From: SHZI01 sp041396045 | GTDB lineage: Bacteria; Pseudomonadota; Gammaproteobacteria; Steroidobacterales; GCA-2729495 | DNA length: 64,000 nucleotides | Direction of reading: 5' to 3' | NCBI GenBank assembly: GCA_041396045.1 | Contig: JAWKZI010000007.1 | Span: forward strand, 62,001-126,000 | Shown here: positions 25,318 to 35,009 of the stretch, in pieces | Layout: each line of letters opens with the position of its first letter | Position numbering within the stretch: the first letter of the stretch is position 1 | Notes under the pieces: model-generated | Seen by the model: the letters and a program-made list of their open reading frames with translations, nothing else | Database searches by the model: none | Told to the model about the DNA's origin: nothing | Program-made: the position numbers and the translations under genes

Positions 25318-28300
25318 TCAGGGCGTCAGTTCGGCCTCTGGCGGGAGTTCCCGAAGGGCTTCCGTGAGATAGCGTTCACAGTCCTTGAACGGACTGACGT
25401 CCACTTCGCCCTTTTGCACCTTGTCGATCATGGGGTGATCCCAGCTCCCCGCTATTCGATAATAGCTCTCGCCCAATGAACTCAAGGGCTTGCGAAAGAG
25501 CTGGGAAATCAACAGTACGGCGCCGCCAAGCACTGGCCCACCGACGAAACCACCAACCGCGAGGACGTCGGAGACATGTGGACGTACCACAGCCACCTGA
25601 TCGTAGCTGCGATCCCGCAAATCCACCCGACCAACAATACCTATATCGGTAGCCGGCCCTTCGAGGCCCAGATTGCAGGTGAACGCATTGCCCGCATCCA
25701 GACGAAATTCGCCCTTGACCTGATCAAACGCGAGGCCCTTGTCGACCACATCCGAGAAATCGAGCCCCAGCCGGCGCGGCAGCGTCGCAATGCTGAGCAG
25801 GCCCACCAGTCGTCCACCCCCCGGATCCACAGGCAAAAACTGGCCGCGGTCCAGATCAATGGACACTCTGCCCCCGGCATAGCTCAGGAAATCCTCGCTG
25901 GGGCCTCCGCGCCAGAAGAGATCCAGTGAGACGGTTGCCTTCTCGCTTTCAACAACCGGGTCGTAACCGAGCGCTTTCAGGGTGTCTGCAATATTGGTGG
26001 ACTGGAGCTTGAGTCGAGCCTCGCTGCGCTGTCGGCTGACATCGTTATCCTCGACAACCCAGCTGACATTGCCATCGATCTGGAACGACGGGCTGACAAT
26101 TTTCAGCGGATCCACGACGATGCCGTCGCCGCGCTGGGACAGTTCGGCAGAAAGCTGGCCAAAATGCATCTCGTTGAGCGTGAAATCCGCAATGGAGGCC
26201 TGCACTGCCGGCAGCTTGCGCGGATCCGACTGGCCCTCGCCGGTACCGGAATCGGTCTCGGTCAACCAGAGCCGTTTCAGATCCAGCACAACAGGCTCAC
26301 TGTCGTGGCCGGATAACGGCACAGTCACTACGCCGGAAACAGATGGGCCGCGCACCGACACCAGCCAGTTGTCGGTCACGCTACGGGCATCAATCTGTAC
26401 ATCACGAAACAGCCGGCCAAAGATCGAGAAGCGGTCCGCCGTGATATTCAGTTCACGCAGCAAAGTATCTGGCTCGGCGGTGGACTCACCGGCAGCACTG
26501 CCTGAAAACCAGTCTTCGAAACGAAGGCTGGCGAAGCTGCCGCCGATAACCAGACCTGGCTCCGCTGGCAATTGCGCCCGGGTCTGGCCACTGTGCAGAC
26601 TGCCACGCGCGAGTCGCCATCCCGGCCTGGCTACGGACGGAGTGACACCCGTTGAAGCGAGCGGCCGGCGCGGCCCCGACAGAAACTCCAGCGCCCAACT
26701 CACGCCACGCTGGATCCGGCCGTTGACATCCAGGCGGCCACGTTCGGGAAGCGTTACTTCCATGCTGAGCGGTTCGCGTACACCAGCCGTTTTGCCTAGC
26801 GGCGGCGCAAGGTTCACGGCCAGTTTCTCCAGGTCGGATGTGATGCGGATCATCACAGGAATGCCGGCCTGACGGGCAGGCACCTGTACCGTCGCCGCCC
26901 ACGTTACAGGCCCGGCAAGCCGGTCCGCATACGGCAGTGAAAACGCGGCTGCCAGTTTGGCAACGGGTGTGTCACCACGGGCCTCTGCAACCTGCATCAG
27001 TTCCGGCTCATCTGCACGGGCCGCGCGCAATTGAATCAGAACAGGCTCGTCAAGAAAGCGGCCCGTCAGTTTCTCGGTTACCAGACGGCTGTCTTCCAGG
27101 CGAATCGTGCCATCGAGTCCGGACAAACCAAACTCAACGTCCTTCAGGCCGAGCGTTGCACCGGCAAGTGCGAAAGACCCGGCGAGTTGATAGTCCTTGG
27201 GCGCCGCAATAGGCAGCTTGAAATCAACGGTCGCCCGTACATTGCCGCTGCCGATAACCGAGTCCAGGGTCGGACCCAGCAGGCGTGCTACGGGGGTCTG
27301 GCGCAGGAACCCGAGCAACCGGCCGAACTGCACGTCATCCGCAGCAGCAACATCGAGTTCGGCATCGTGAATCAGGCTGGCAATCCTGATCCCGGCATTC
27401 TCGAATGGAACCCCGCCGATCGTTCCGCGATTCTCTACAGTCTCCAGGCTGGCGCGATCAAATATCAGAATTCCAGAGGCGTCCTGGAGGCGCGGCCAGT
27501 CCGGTGCATAATTCAGCACCGCGTCAGTGAGCGCGACCTCCACACGAAACTGGCCATCCCCCTGATCGTAGGGAAAGGCGCGCAGCGGGCCCTGCCACAA
27601 CAGGTCAGCGCGCGGTATGGCACCAGCGACCACCGCTCGATCCAGCCAGTCCACAACGTTGGGCTTGAAGCGCATCAGCGGCAGATAGTTGAGCGCAGCC
27701 GGCGCAGCACTCGCCGTGATATGGGCAGCGACATCGACGAATACGGATCCTTCGTGGGGGAAAATCAGGCGTATGCGCGAGCGCCCCTCCGCATCCCCGG
27801 TCGTGACGCGAAAGTCGTCCGACGCCAGTTCCAGACCACGTGACGAAAATTTCCACACGAAATTGCCAGCGGCTGAGGTTGGCAGAATATCGGCACGAAA
27901 CAGCACAGGCAGGCGTACCAATCCGCCACTGGAGCCGATGGCGACCCGGCCTCCGGTCTCATTGGCGCTCAAGCTGCCAGACACGCCGGCCACTGCCCAG
28001 CCGGGCTCCGGCATCCTGACACCGGGTGCGAAACTTCGCCTCCACCTTGTAGGTCGGCGGCGCATCTGCAGGCAACGACGCCGACAATTGAAGGTTATCG
28101 ACCGTGCCCTGAACCAGTGCGGGTAGTACCTCGTGCTGCAGACCGGAGCTGGCGAATGACCGCAATACCGGCCAGAGGTCCTGCAACCGGAGTGCGCTGG
28201 CTGCGGCCTCGATACTGGCCGGGTCTTTGGTGGCGCGAGTGAATCGTAGTCGTCCGGTGGCAGCTGGTGCGACCTGCCCGTCACGCTCTGCCGCAAAACG

Positions 28301-29281
28301 ACCCAGCGTCGCCTCCCATCCATCCGACGTCCCAACCCATGGACCGCGCAGGTTGAGGCTCTGGTAGTTGTTCTGCGTATCAGTTAACCCGGCCCACCGG
28401 GTTGGGCCAAGTGCCATATTGATTGAGATCTCACGTGGCACCGTTCCGCTAAAGCCTGCATTGAGTTCCAGTGCGCCGCGGCCGGACATCAGTGGAACGG
28501 GCTGATTGACAACGACACGCAACCAGCGAGCGATATCCAGATCCTTGCCTGCAACGTTGAGGTTCCAGTCCACTGCGGGCCCTGTGGATTGCGCAACTTG
28601 TGTGCCGGAATTCAATCGTTGGCGTAGCAGCCCGGACGGCAACTCGCCGGTCAGTTCAATGCTGTTGCCCAAACCGTCTTCGCCATTGAAGTGGGCCTTG
28701 ATACGCACCAGGTCCGGTGCCAGGTTCAGATCACACTGCTCGACATGCAGCTTCACGGTGCTTTCCAGCCGGGCCGGATCCACGGCAACGAGCGCAATAT
28801 CCTCAAGTCGCAGATCCAGTCGCGGCATCTCTGGATCGCTAGGCTGCCGCAGCAGCTTGTCTAGCGGTACGCCATTGAGCTGCCACTCGCCGGAAGGCAG
28901 ATGTTCGATCCGCATGCTGGCGCCGCTGACGGCAATGCGACCTGGTCTCAGCCGTTGCTCAACGATGAGTTGCCAAAGGCTCACCCCCACGCTGAGTTCG
29001 CCCGCGGCCAATACCGGATGTCCGCCATCAAGGGTGGCGATCCGGACTTCGTACAGCTGTATTTCCGGGCCACTGATCGGCCAGGTTGCGCTCAGTCGGC
29101 CGAAACGCACATCGAAGCCAGTGGCTTCGCTGGCGATACGACGGATTTCATCCTGGTACTCAGGCGCCATCGGTAACAGCAAACGGGCCACGCCAACCAC
29201 GACGGCAAGCAGGATCAGAACAGCCGCAGCAATGCCCGCCAGCCAGCGGCGTCCTCGCCGGAATTTTCCGCCCTCGGTCAT
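25318..29281 (-). CDS. yhdP: YhdP family (TIGR02099) AsmA-like envelope protein, one frameshift
   Basis: Large inner-membrane-anchored periplasmic protein of about 1,320 residues (E. coli YhdP 1,266), one of the AsmA-like bridges implicated in phospholipid transport to the outer membrane. One N-terminal helix (about residues 14-37) is followed by long beta-rich repeats. The C-terminal part has NIADTLKALGY and GSWDHPMIDKV. The sequence is open from 29281 to about 28025 in one frame and from about 28020 to 25318 in another. At the junction ACCCGGTGTCAGG, dropping one C restores a single continuous frame. It lies 10 bases after rng. Confidence 0.88.
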
Positions 29282-29291
29282 TGCTGCCTGC

Positions 29292-30749
29292 CTAAACCAG
29301 TACCACGTCGAACTGGTCCTGGGCGTACATTCCCTCCGCTTGCAGGCGAATGGGCTTGCCCGTCAGTTCTTCGAGTTCGGCAATGCCCGACGACTCTTCG
29401 TCCAGCAGCAACTCGATCACTTCCTGATGGGCGAGAATGACCCACTCCTTGAAAGTGAACTGCCCGTGTTGCCGGCGAATCTCCCGAAAAATCTCGTAAC
29501 AGACTGTTTCGGGCGTCTTGACGTGGCCGCGACCCTCGCAGGTCGGGCAAGGCTTGCACAACAGATGCTCCAGACTCTCGCGAGTCCTCTTGCGGGTCAT
29601 CTGCACAAGCCCCAGAGCTGAAACCTCCGCCACCTGAGCACGGGCATGATCGCCGGCCAGCGCGCCGTTCAGCGCTTCAAGCACCTGGGACCGATGGGTA
29701 ACCTCCTCCATATCTATGAAATCTATGATGATGATGCCGCCGAGATTGCGCAGGCGTAACTGCCGCGCAATGGCGACAGCAGCCTCCAGGTTGGTTCTGA
29801 AGATCGTGTCCTCAAGATTGCGGTGGCCCACAAAGCCGCCCGTGTTCACGTCGATGCTCGTCAGCGCCTCGGTCTGATCGATCACCAGATATCCGCCGGA
29901 CTTCAGCTCCACCTTGCGGGCCAACGCCTTCTGGATTTCATCTTCGACGCCATACAGATCAAAGATCGGCCGGGGGCCGGAATAGATCTCGATACGTTCC
30001 TCGAGTTCCGGCATCACGCTGGCAGCGAACTTGCGCAACTCTTCCCCAGTCGCTTCATTGTCGATACGGATACGTTGTGTCTCAGGACGCACAAGGTCGC
30101 GAAGCAACCGCATTGCCAGGGGCAAGTCCTGATAAACCAGCGCCGGCGCGGTCGCGTTCCGGGCCTGTTGCTCTACCACACCCCAGAGCCTGTTCAGAAA
30201 CGCCACATCAGCTGCCAGCGGCTCTGCGCCGACCCGTTCGGCGGCCGTTCGGACAATGTAGCCGCAGGCAGACGATTCGCCCGCAAGACCGACTAGCAAC
30301 TGCTTCAGCCGGTTGCGCTCTTCCTCGTCCTCAATACGGCCCGACACACCGAAGACCGGTTCCAGAGGCAACAACACCAGAAGGCGCGATGGCAGCGTGA
30401 TATAGGTTGTTACGCGTGCGCCCTTGGTACCCAGCTGATCCTTGACCACCTGGACCAGCACCGAGTCGCCCTCACGCAACAATTCGCGGATATTCGGCTC
30501 CGACGCCGATGTGGCCCCGGGTTTCCCAAGCACATCGGACACATGCAGAAAGCCGGTTCTCGCCAGGCCCATCTCCACAAACGCCGCTTGCATGCCTGGC
30601 AGCACCCTGACCACACGACCCTTGTATATGTTTCCGGTAAGACCCCGGCGGGAGGCGCGCTCGATCAGTACTTCCTGAAGAACGCCATTCTGGACAACAG
30701 CCGCCCTGACTTCGCCCGAACTGACATTGATCAGTAGTTCCTCACTCAC
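29292..30749 (-). CDS. rng: Ribonuclease G
   Basis: Single-strand endoribonuclease that matures 16S rRNA and some mRNAs, 485 residues. The S1 domain is in the N-terminal part (NIYKGRVVRVLPGMQAAFVE). The metal-binding DNase I-like site is in SIDVNTGGF and IIIDFIDM. The zinc-link cysteines are CKPCPTCEG. GTG 30749 gives the family start VSEELLINVSSGE; the frame extends 54 codons further into maf but that is not conserved. It overlaps the maf 3' end by 8 bases, the conserved maf-rng-yhdP order. Confidence 0.94.
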   Translation of the reverse strand: MSEELLINVSSGEVRAAVVQNGVLQEVLIERASRRGLTGNIYKGRVVRVLPGMQAAFVEMGLARTGFLHVSDVLGKPGATSASEPNIRELLREGDSVLVQVVKDQLGTKGARVTTYITLPSRLLVLLPLEPVFGVSGRIEDEEERNRLKQLLVGLAGESSACGYIVRTAAERVGAEPLAADVAFLNRLWGVVEQQARNATAPALVYQDLPLAMRLLRDLVRPETQRIRIDNEATGEELRKFAASVMPELEERIEIYSGPRPIFDLYGVEDEIQKALARKVELKSGGYLVIDQTEALTSIDVNTGGFVGHRNLEDTIFRTNLEAAVAIARQLRLRNLGGIIIIDFIDMEEVTHRSQVLEALNGALAGDHARAQVAEVSALGLVQMTRKRTRESLEHLLCKPCPTCEGRGHVKTPETVCYEIFREIRRQHGQFTFKEWVILAHQEVIELLLDEESSGIAELEELTGKPIRLQAEGMYAQDQFDVVLV

Positions 30750-31458
30750 GATGCGATCCGCCGCCCAACCTGTTTGCACCCGGCAGTACCGGGTAACCGA
30801 AAAAGCGCAGCAACCGTGCCGTCTCGAACAGCGGCAGGCCCATGACACCAGAGTAACTGCCCTTGAGGTCGGCGATGAACTGGGCGGCCAGGCCCTGAAT
30901 GGCGTATGCACCGGCCTTGTCGTTCGGCTCTCCGGTGCCTATGTAGGCAGTGATTTCGTCTGCAGTGATCCCGCGAAAGGTGACTTCGCTATGGCTCAGT
31001 TCTACACGCTCCTGTTGCCCGTCAGTCATGGCAACTGCCGTCCAGACCGAGTGTGTGCGGCCTGACAGACGGCTCAGCATTCGCGCAGCGTCTGTGTCAT
31101 CGACAGGTTTACCGAACAACTCGCCACCCACGGCAACCGCCGTATCGGCAGCGAGTACCGGCGCGGATCGCCCCGGTCGACGGGTCAGGCCCGCCTGGGC
31201 CTTGGCAGCCGCCAGGCGGCAAACCATGTCCGCAGCACTTTCCGCAGGATGACGCGCCTCGTCGACCATCACACTGAGAAGTTCGTGGGGCACCCTGAGT
31301 TGATTCAGCAACTCCCGGCGACGGGGCGATGCGGACGCCAGGTAGACAACCTGTGGCGGGATGCGTAGATCCAGGTCGTCAGATCTTGTGCCGTTAGACC
31401 TTGTGATAGGGGTGCCCCTTGATAATGGTCCAGGCCCTATACAACTGTTCCACGGCAA
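30742..31458 (-). CDS. maf: Maf family nucleotide pyrophosphatase
   Basis: House-cleaning pyrophosphatase acting on dTTP/UTP or modified nucleotides. Core motifs are LASASPRRRELL, the AADTAV segment, GKPVDD and NDKAGAYAIQG. The start is a problem. Between the conserved LASASPRR and the rlmH stop there is no ATG, GTG or TTG in frame. The coordinate given is the TTG at 31458, which would overlap rlmH by 65 bases; a CTG at 31374 fits the usual protein length of about 210 residues better. A base error near the start is another possibility. Confidence 0.85.
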   Translation of the reverse strand: MPWNSCIGPGPLSRGTPITRSNGTRSDDLDLRIPPQVVYLASASPRRRELLNQLRVPHELLSVMVDEARHPAESAADMVCRLAAAKAQAGLTRRPGRSAPVLAADTAVAVGGELFGKPVDDTDAARMLSRLSGRTHSVWTAVAMTDGQQERVELSHSEVTFRGITADEITAYIGTGEPNDKAGAYAIQGLAAQFIADLKGSYSGVMGLPLFETARLLRFFGYPVLPGANRLGGGSHRE

Positions 31459-31864
31459 CCACCCGGGCCAACCCGTGCGGGAAAGTCATTGGCGACAACG
31501 ACCACGACTTGTTTGCCCGCGACTTGACCGCATCGGAGAGGCCTTCCGGGCCGCCGATTGCAAGCACGACGGATGAATGGTGGTTCTGCCAATGCTCAAC
31601 TTCGCGAGCCAGATCGGTGGATGACCACGGACTGCCATGCTCGTCGAGGGTGACGACGAAATCACCGGGCTTGATACGGTGCAAAATCCGGTCACCTTCT
31701 TTTTGTTTGGCAACTACCGGATCGCCCCCCGAGGAGCGCAACGACAGCGGGATGTCGACCAGTTCCGGTTTCAAATGCGCCGGCAAGCGTGCCAGATAAA
31801 GTTCTACCGCTACCCGGACCCAGTCGTCTGGACGCGTTCCGATTACCAAGAGCCGTATTTTCAT
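31394..31864 (-). CDS. rlmH: 23S rRNA (pseudouridine1915-N3)-methyltransferase
   Basis: SPOUT-fold methyltransferase acting on assembled 70S ribosomes, 156 residues. It has MKIRLLVIGTRP at the N-terminus, LAIGGPEGLSD (the knot loop binding S-adenosylmethionine) and the C-terminal EQLYRAWTIIKGHPYHK, a family signature. ATG 31864 is used; 16 codons upstream are not conserved. It lies 58 bases after rsfS, the common pairing. Confidence 0.96.
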   Translation of the reverse strand: MKIRLLVIGTRPDDWVRVAVELYLARLPAHLKPELVDIPLSLRSSGGDPVVAKQKEGDRILHRIKPGDFVVTLDEHGSPWSSTDLAREVEHWQNHHSSVVLAIGGPEGLSDAVKSRANKSWSLSPMTFPHGLARVVAVEQLYRAWTIIKGHPYHKV

Positions 31865-31922
31865 GGCTAAATCCGTCGAAACTCCCGCCGTCCGGGGTCC
31901 AGGATCATACACGCGACCTTGG

Positions 31923-32261
31923 TCAGCCCGTTGCGGCGGCAGTCATGTCCCAGAGGCTTTCCAGCTTGTAAAACTCACGAGCGCGGGGTTGCATGATGTG
32001 CACCACGACGTCTGCCAGGTCTACCAGCACCCATGTGCCGCTACTGGCACCCTCTACGCCCAGCGGCGGACACCCCGCCGCAGACGCTGCCTCAACAACC
32101 CGATCAGCAATTGATTTGACATGGCGATCAGACGTTCCGCTGGCCACAACCATGTAGTCGGCGACAGGTGTCAGTTGTCGTACATCCAGAACCTTGACGT
32201 CACGGGCTTTAAGGTCCGCAAGCGCTGCCTCTGCAAGCGCGAGCAACTTCTTACTGCGCAC
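31923..32261 (-). CDS. rsfS: Ribosome silencing factor RsfS
   Basis: Binds L14 and blocks subunit joining during starvation. The 112-residue product has ADLKARDVKVLDVR, VADYMVVASGTSDRHVKSIAD and WVLVDLADVVVHI, all family hallmarks. I prefer GTG 32261 because AGGGGAGG lies 8 bases ahead; an ATG at 32288 in the same frame would overlap nadD by 38 bases. From 32261 the overlap with the nadD stop is 11 bases. Confidence 0.94.
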   Translation of the reverse strand: MRSKKLLALAEAALADLKARDVKVLDVRQLTPVADYMVVASGTSDRHVKSIADRVVEAASAAGCPPLGVEGASSGTWVLVDLADVVVHIMQPRAREFYKLESLWDMTAAATG

Positions 32262-32920
32262 TGGTTCGTACCTCCCCTTGGTTTTCATAAATACGGTTTT
32301 CTATAATCAGGTCACGCACGGCGTCGGGAAGTAGAAAGCGCGGATCACCACCAACTGCCACCTGGCTACGGATCGCCGATGCCGAAATCTCCAGTCGGGT
32401 GACATCGCGAATCACGATCCGACCGGCTGAAACCTTGTGCAAATCTGTCGAATCCTGACTGACTCTCGCTCGCAGCAAATCACCAAGCTCACCATCTGCA
32501 GTCGTGGTAAACCCTGGGCGACGCGCCACGACCAGATGCGCAAGATCGGGAATCTCATGCCAGCGATGCCACGTCGGCAAGCCCAGAAATGCGTCGAAGC
32601 CAAGAATCAGGCACAACGGCTGACTACCCAGATCTGCTCGCAGGCTGATCAGGGTATCCACCATATACGAAGGCCCGGCACGATTGAGCTCGCGGTCGTC
32701 GACCTTGAGCCCCGGCACGCCGTCAACAGCTGCTTCAAGCATTCGCAGTCGCAGCGATTCCGGTGCGACGGGTGCAGGGCGATGCGGCGGCAGCCAGCAG
32801 GGCACGAAGCGAATTTCGGCCAATGCCAGCCCGTAGAGCAACTCCTGAGCCGTACGCAAATGCCCGAAATGAACCGGATCGAAAGTGCCGCCCCAGAATG
32901 CCGATCGCTTGCTTCGCCAT
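32251..32920 (-). CDS. nadD: Nicotinate-nucleotide adenylyltransferase, one frameshift near the start
   Basis: Converts nicotinate mononucleotide to deamido-NAD, an essential step in NAD synthesis. From GGTFDPVHFGH onward the frame is intact to 32251, with ISASAIRS (the ISxTxxR motif equivalent) near the C-terminus. The natural start, MAKQAIGILG at 32920, is in a different frame. Reading one G fewer in the GGGG run at 32891-32894 joins the two into the standard MAKQAIGILGGTFDPVHFG start. As written, nadD instead reads in frame from the end of holA. Because the enzyme is essential, a base-call error is the likely cause. Confidence 0.88.
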
Positions 32921-32943
32921 CCAGGCGATTCGCCGCCAGGCAT

Positions 32944-33998
32944 AGGCCGGCCGGCGAGCGCCAGAGTAAGCTCCAGTAGCGCATTCCAGGCTTCACCGGG
33001 TCGCGCTCCCTTTTCAATCTGGTCTGCGCGCCCCGTCATTTTGGCCGCCACAATGCCGCTGGTTTGTGCCGGGTGAGTGCTCCCAGGTACAAATCCGGTT
33101 CGAGACTGCCACCAGCACCCCGCAGCGCCCGCTGGGCGAACCTTCACGGCTGACCCGAATGCCGGCATCCACCAGCACCAGCGCCTCGCGAACCAGCGAC
33201 CACAGCACCAGTGGAGCTGCCGTACTCGTCACGCAGGCCAGCCAGCACGCGCACCGCACGCTCTGCATCACCTGCCAGTGCAGCGTCGCCCAATTGAAAG
33301 ACGTCATAGCGCGCGCCGTCTGCCACGGCTGAACGGAGCTGCTCGGCTGTGAGATTGGTGCCCGCAGGATACAACAGCGCGAGCTTGTCGATCTCCTGCT
33401 GGGCAGCCAGCAGATTGCCTTCAACCCTGCCAGCCAGCAGCTCAAGGCCTTCCGGTGCACAGCCAAGCCCGGCGGCTCGCAATCGCGCTGCCATCCAGCG
33501 CGGCAGGTTCGTCAGCGACGGTGGCCGGGTTTCGACCCAGACACCCGCCGCGGCAAGTGCCTTCGCCCACGCAGAATCGGCAATTTTTCGTGTCAGGCCC
33601 GGAGTGACGATTGCCACCACATTGCCATCCATCGGCCGGCTGGCAAGCTGTCGCAGGAATCGGGAACCCTCATCGCCGGGTGTGGGACTGTTCAACCGGA
33701 TCTCGACCAGCTTGCCAGCCGAGAACAGCGACAAGCTGGCCAGCGATGCAACTACCTTGTCCCAGCTGAAACTCCGGTCGACAATCTGTGATTCGCGTTC
33801 CGAGCGGCCGCTGCCCAAGGCAGCCGTCCGCAGGGCGTCCAGGGCTTCGTTGACCAGCAACGGTTCGTCGCCGGAGATGAGATAGATTGGCGCCAGCTCG
33901 ATTTTTGCCGGCTCGGCTCTTGATCCTGCCGGACCTGCTGCGCGCGCCCCGTTCGGTGGCGGCAGGCGCGACAGGAACTGCTCAGTGCTGAGCTTCAT
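32944..33998 (-). CDS. holA: DNA polymerase III subunit delta, two frameshifts
   Basis: Clamp-loader subunit that opens the beta clamp. The N-terminal 260 residues are intact (IYLISGDEPLLVNEALDAL, FSAGKLVEIRL, NLLAAQQEIDKLALLYP). Near 33222 the frame shifts to one reading LVLWSLVREALVLVDAG, and near 33120-33160 to another reading WQSRTGF through EAWNALLELTLALAG, which lines up without gaps with the E. coli HolA C-terminus. The stop codon is not identifiable; the frame continues into nadD. Usually holA follows lptE; here it follows a Trm112-like gene by 6 bases. Confidence 0.85.
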
Positions 33999-34004
33999 GC
34001 CGCC

Positions 34005-34262
34005 CTATTGGCCAGATTGTTGCCAGTCGATGGACTCCTCTTCGAGAAGGATCGGGATCCCGTCGCGAATGGGGTAAATGAGCCGACCGTCACGCGTGAC
34101 GAGCGCTTCGGTGAGAACTTCAGGCAGAGCGCGGGCCCCCCGGTTCTGGAGCTGGCCGGCGCTGATCGCCTCATTGAGTGCAACAAGACGCTCGCTGCCC
34201 AACAGTTGCAGTGGCAACCGTGTGACAGGGCAGCAAATGATGTCCAGTAATCGCTTGTCCAT
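34005..34262 (-). CDS. Trm112/UPF0434 family small protein
   Basis: An 85-residue protein beginning MDKRLLDIICCPVTRLPLQLL and ending in a YPIRDGIPILLEEE segment, the pattern of the UPF0434 (YcaR-like) Trm112 relatives. Eukaryotic Trm112 activates methyltransferases; the bacterial role is not established. Only the CCP cysteines are present, so a full zinc site is not evident. ATG 34262 is used; the open frame extends 15 codons upstream without support. Confidence 0.85.
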   Translation of the reverse strand: MDKRLLDIICCPVTRLPLQLLGSERLVALNEAISAGQLQNRGARALPEVLTEALVTRDGRLIYPIRDGIPILLEEESIDWQQSGQ

Positions 34263-34303
34263 TTCAGTGCCACTGAATATAGCAGGGATTCGCGACGCTG
34301 AAT

Positions 34304-34576
34304 TCACAGCTCCGGACTACGCCCCCACCAGACATAATCCTGCGGCACCGGATCCACCCCCGAGCTTCCGCCCAGGGCGGCAATCGGATGGCAGCGACCA
34401 ATCCGGCGCAGACCCAGCCAGATGCCGCGCAGCAACCCGAACCGCTCGATAGCCTCAATTGCGTATGCCGAGCAGGTCGGGTGATAACGACAACGACCGG
34501 CCAGCCACGGCGAGAGTGCCCGCTGGTAGCCACGGATCAGTGCTGTGGCTACCGACACTGACGGGCGGCCAGCCAC
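34304..34576 (-). CDS. yidD: Membrane protein insertion efficiency factor YidD
   Basis: Small membrane-associated protein of about 90 residues with the family core RGYQRALSPWL, CRYHPTCSAYAIEAI and RIGRCHP. YidD normally sits between rnpA and yidC; here it is between sufE and a Trm112-like gene. GTG 34576, 2 bases after the sufE stop, is chosen; TTG 34594 (overlapping sufE) and GTG 34558 are alternatives. The Cys residues of the HPTCS motif are intact. Confidence 0.88.
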   Translation of the reverse strand: MAGRPSVSVATALIRGYQRALSPWLAGRCRYHPTCSAYAIEAIERFGLLRGIWLGLRRIGRCHPIAALGGSSGVDPVPQDYVWWGRSPEL

Positions 34577-34578
34577 TG

Positions 34579-35007
34579 TCAGCTCGCCACACAAGCGGCA
34601 GCTGCCAAGCGGATGGTGTTCAACATGGCATGCAAACCGTTACTGCGTGTGGGACTCAGATGCTGATCCAGGCCAATACCCTTGATGAAATCCGGCTGGG
34701 CATCAACGATCTCTTTGGCCGGTCGCCCGCTATAAATGCGCATCAGGATCGCGATCAGCCCGGAAACAATCGCGGAATCACTGATGGCCTGAAACTCCAG
34801 CCGGTCCTCGTGTGCTTTGGTGACCAGCCAGACTTGTGACTGGCAGCCCCGGACCTTGTGCTCTTCGGTCTTCGCGGCGTCGGGAAATGGCGGCAGTTGC
34901 CGGCCCAGATCAATGATGTACTGGTAGCGATCGATCCAGTTATCAAACAGCGAAAACTCCTCGACGAGCTCGCGTTCTGCTTCGCCAATGCTGTTGTTGC
35001 TGGACAT
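34579..35007 (-). CDS. sufE: Cysteine desulfuration protein SufE
   Basis: Sulfur acceptor for SufS/CsdA cysteine desulfurase in Fe-S cluster assembly, 142 residues. The acceptor Cys is in VRGCQSQVWL, and DQHLSPTRSNGLHAML is the conserved C-terminal segment. ATG 35007 is 2 bases after the cysS stop, so it is probably coupled with cysS, another cysteine-related enzyme. No sufBCDS genes are in this window. Confidence 0.93.
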   Translation of the reverse strand: MSSNNSIGEAERELVEEFSLFDNWIDRYQYIIDLGRQLPPFPDAAKTEEHKVRGCQSQVWLVTKAHEDRLEFQAISDSAIVSGLIAILMRIYSGRPAKEIVDAQPDFIKGIGLDQHLSPTRSNGLHAMLNTIRLAAAACVAS

Positions 35008-35009
35008 GA

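Noticed and set aside
25318..29281. Two separate AsmA-like genes
   Set aside because: The two frames join into one YhdP of normal length when a single base is removed from a CCC run.
32251..33168. A genuine HolA-NadD fusion protein
   Set aside because: A standard NadD start (MAKQAIGILG) exists in the next frame and one G fewer in a GGGG run joins it to the NadD body, so the fusion is an artefact of frame errors.
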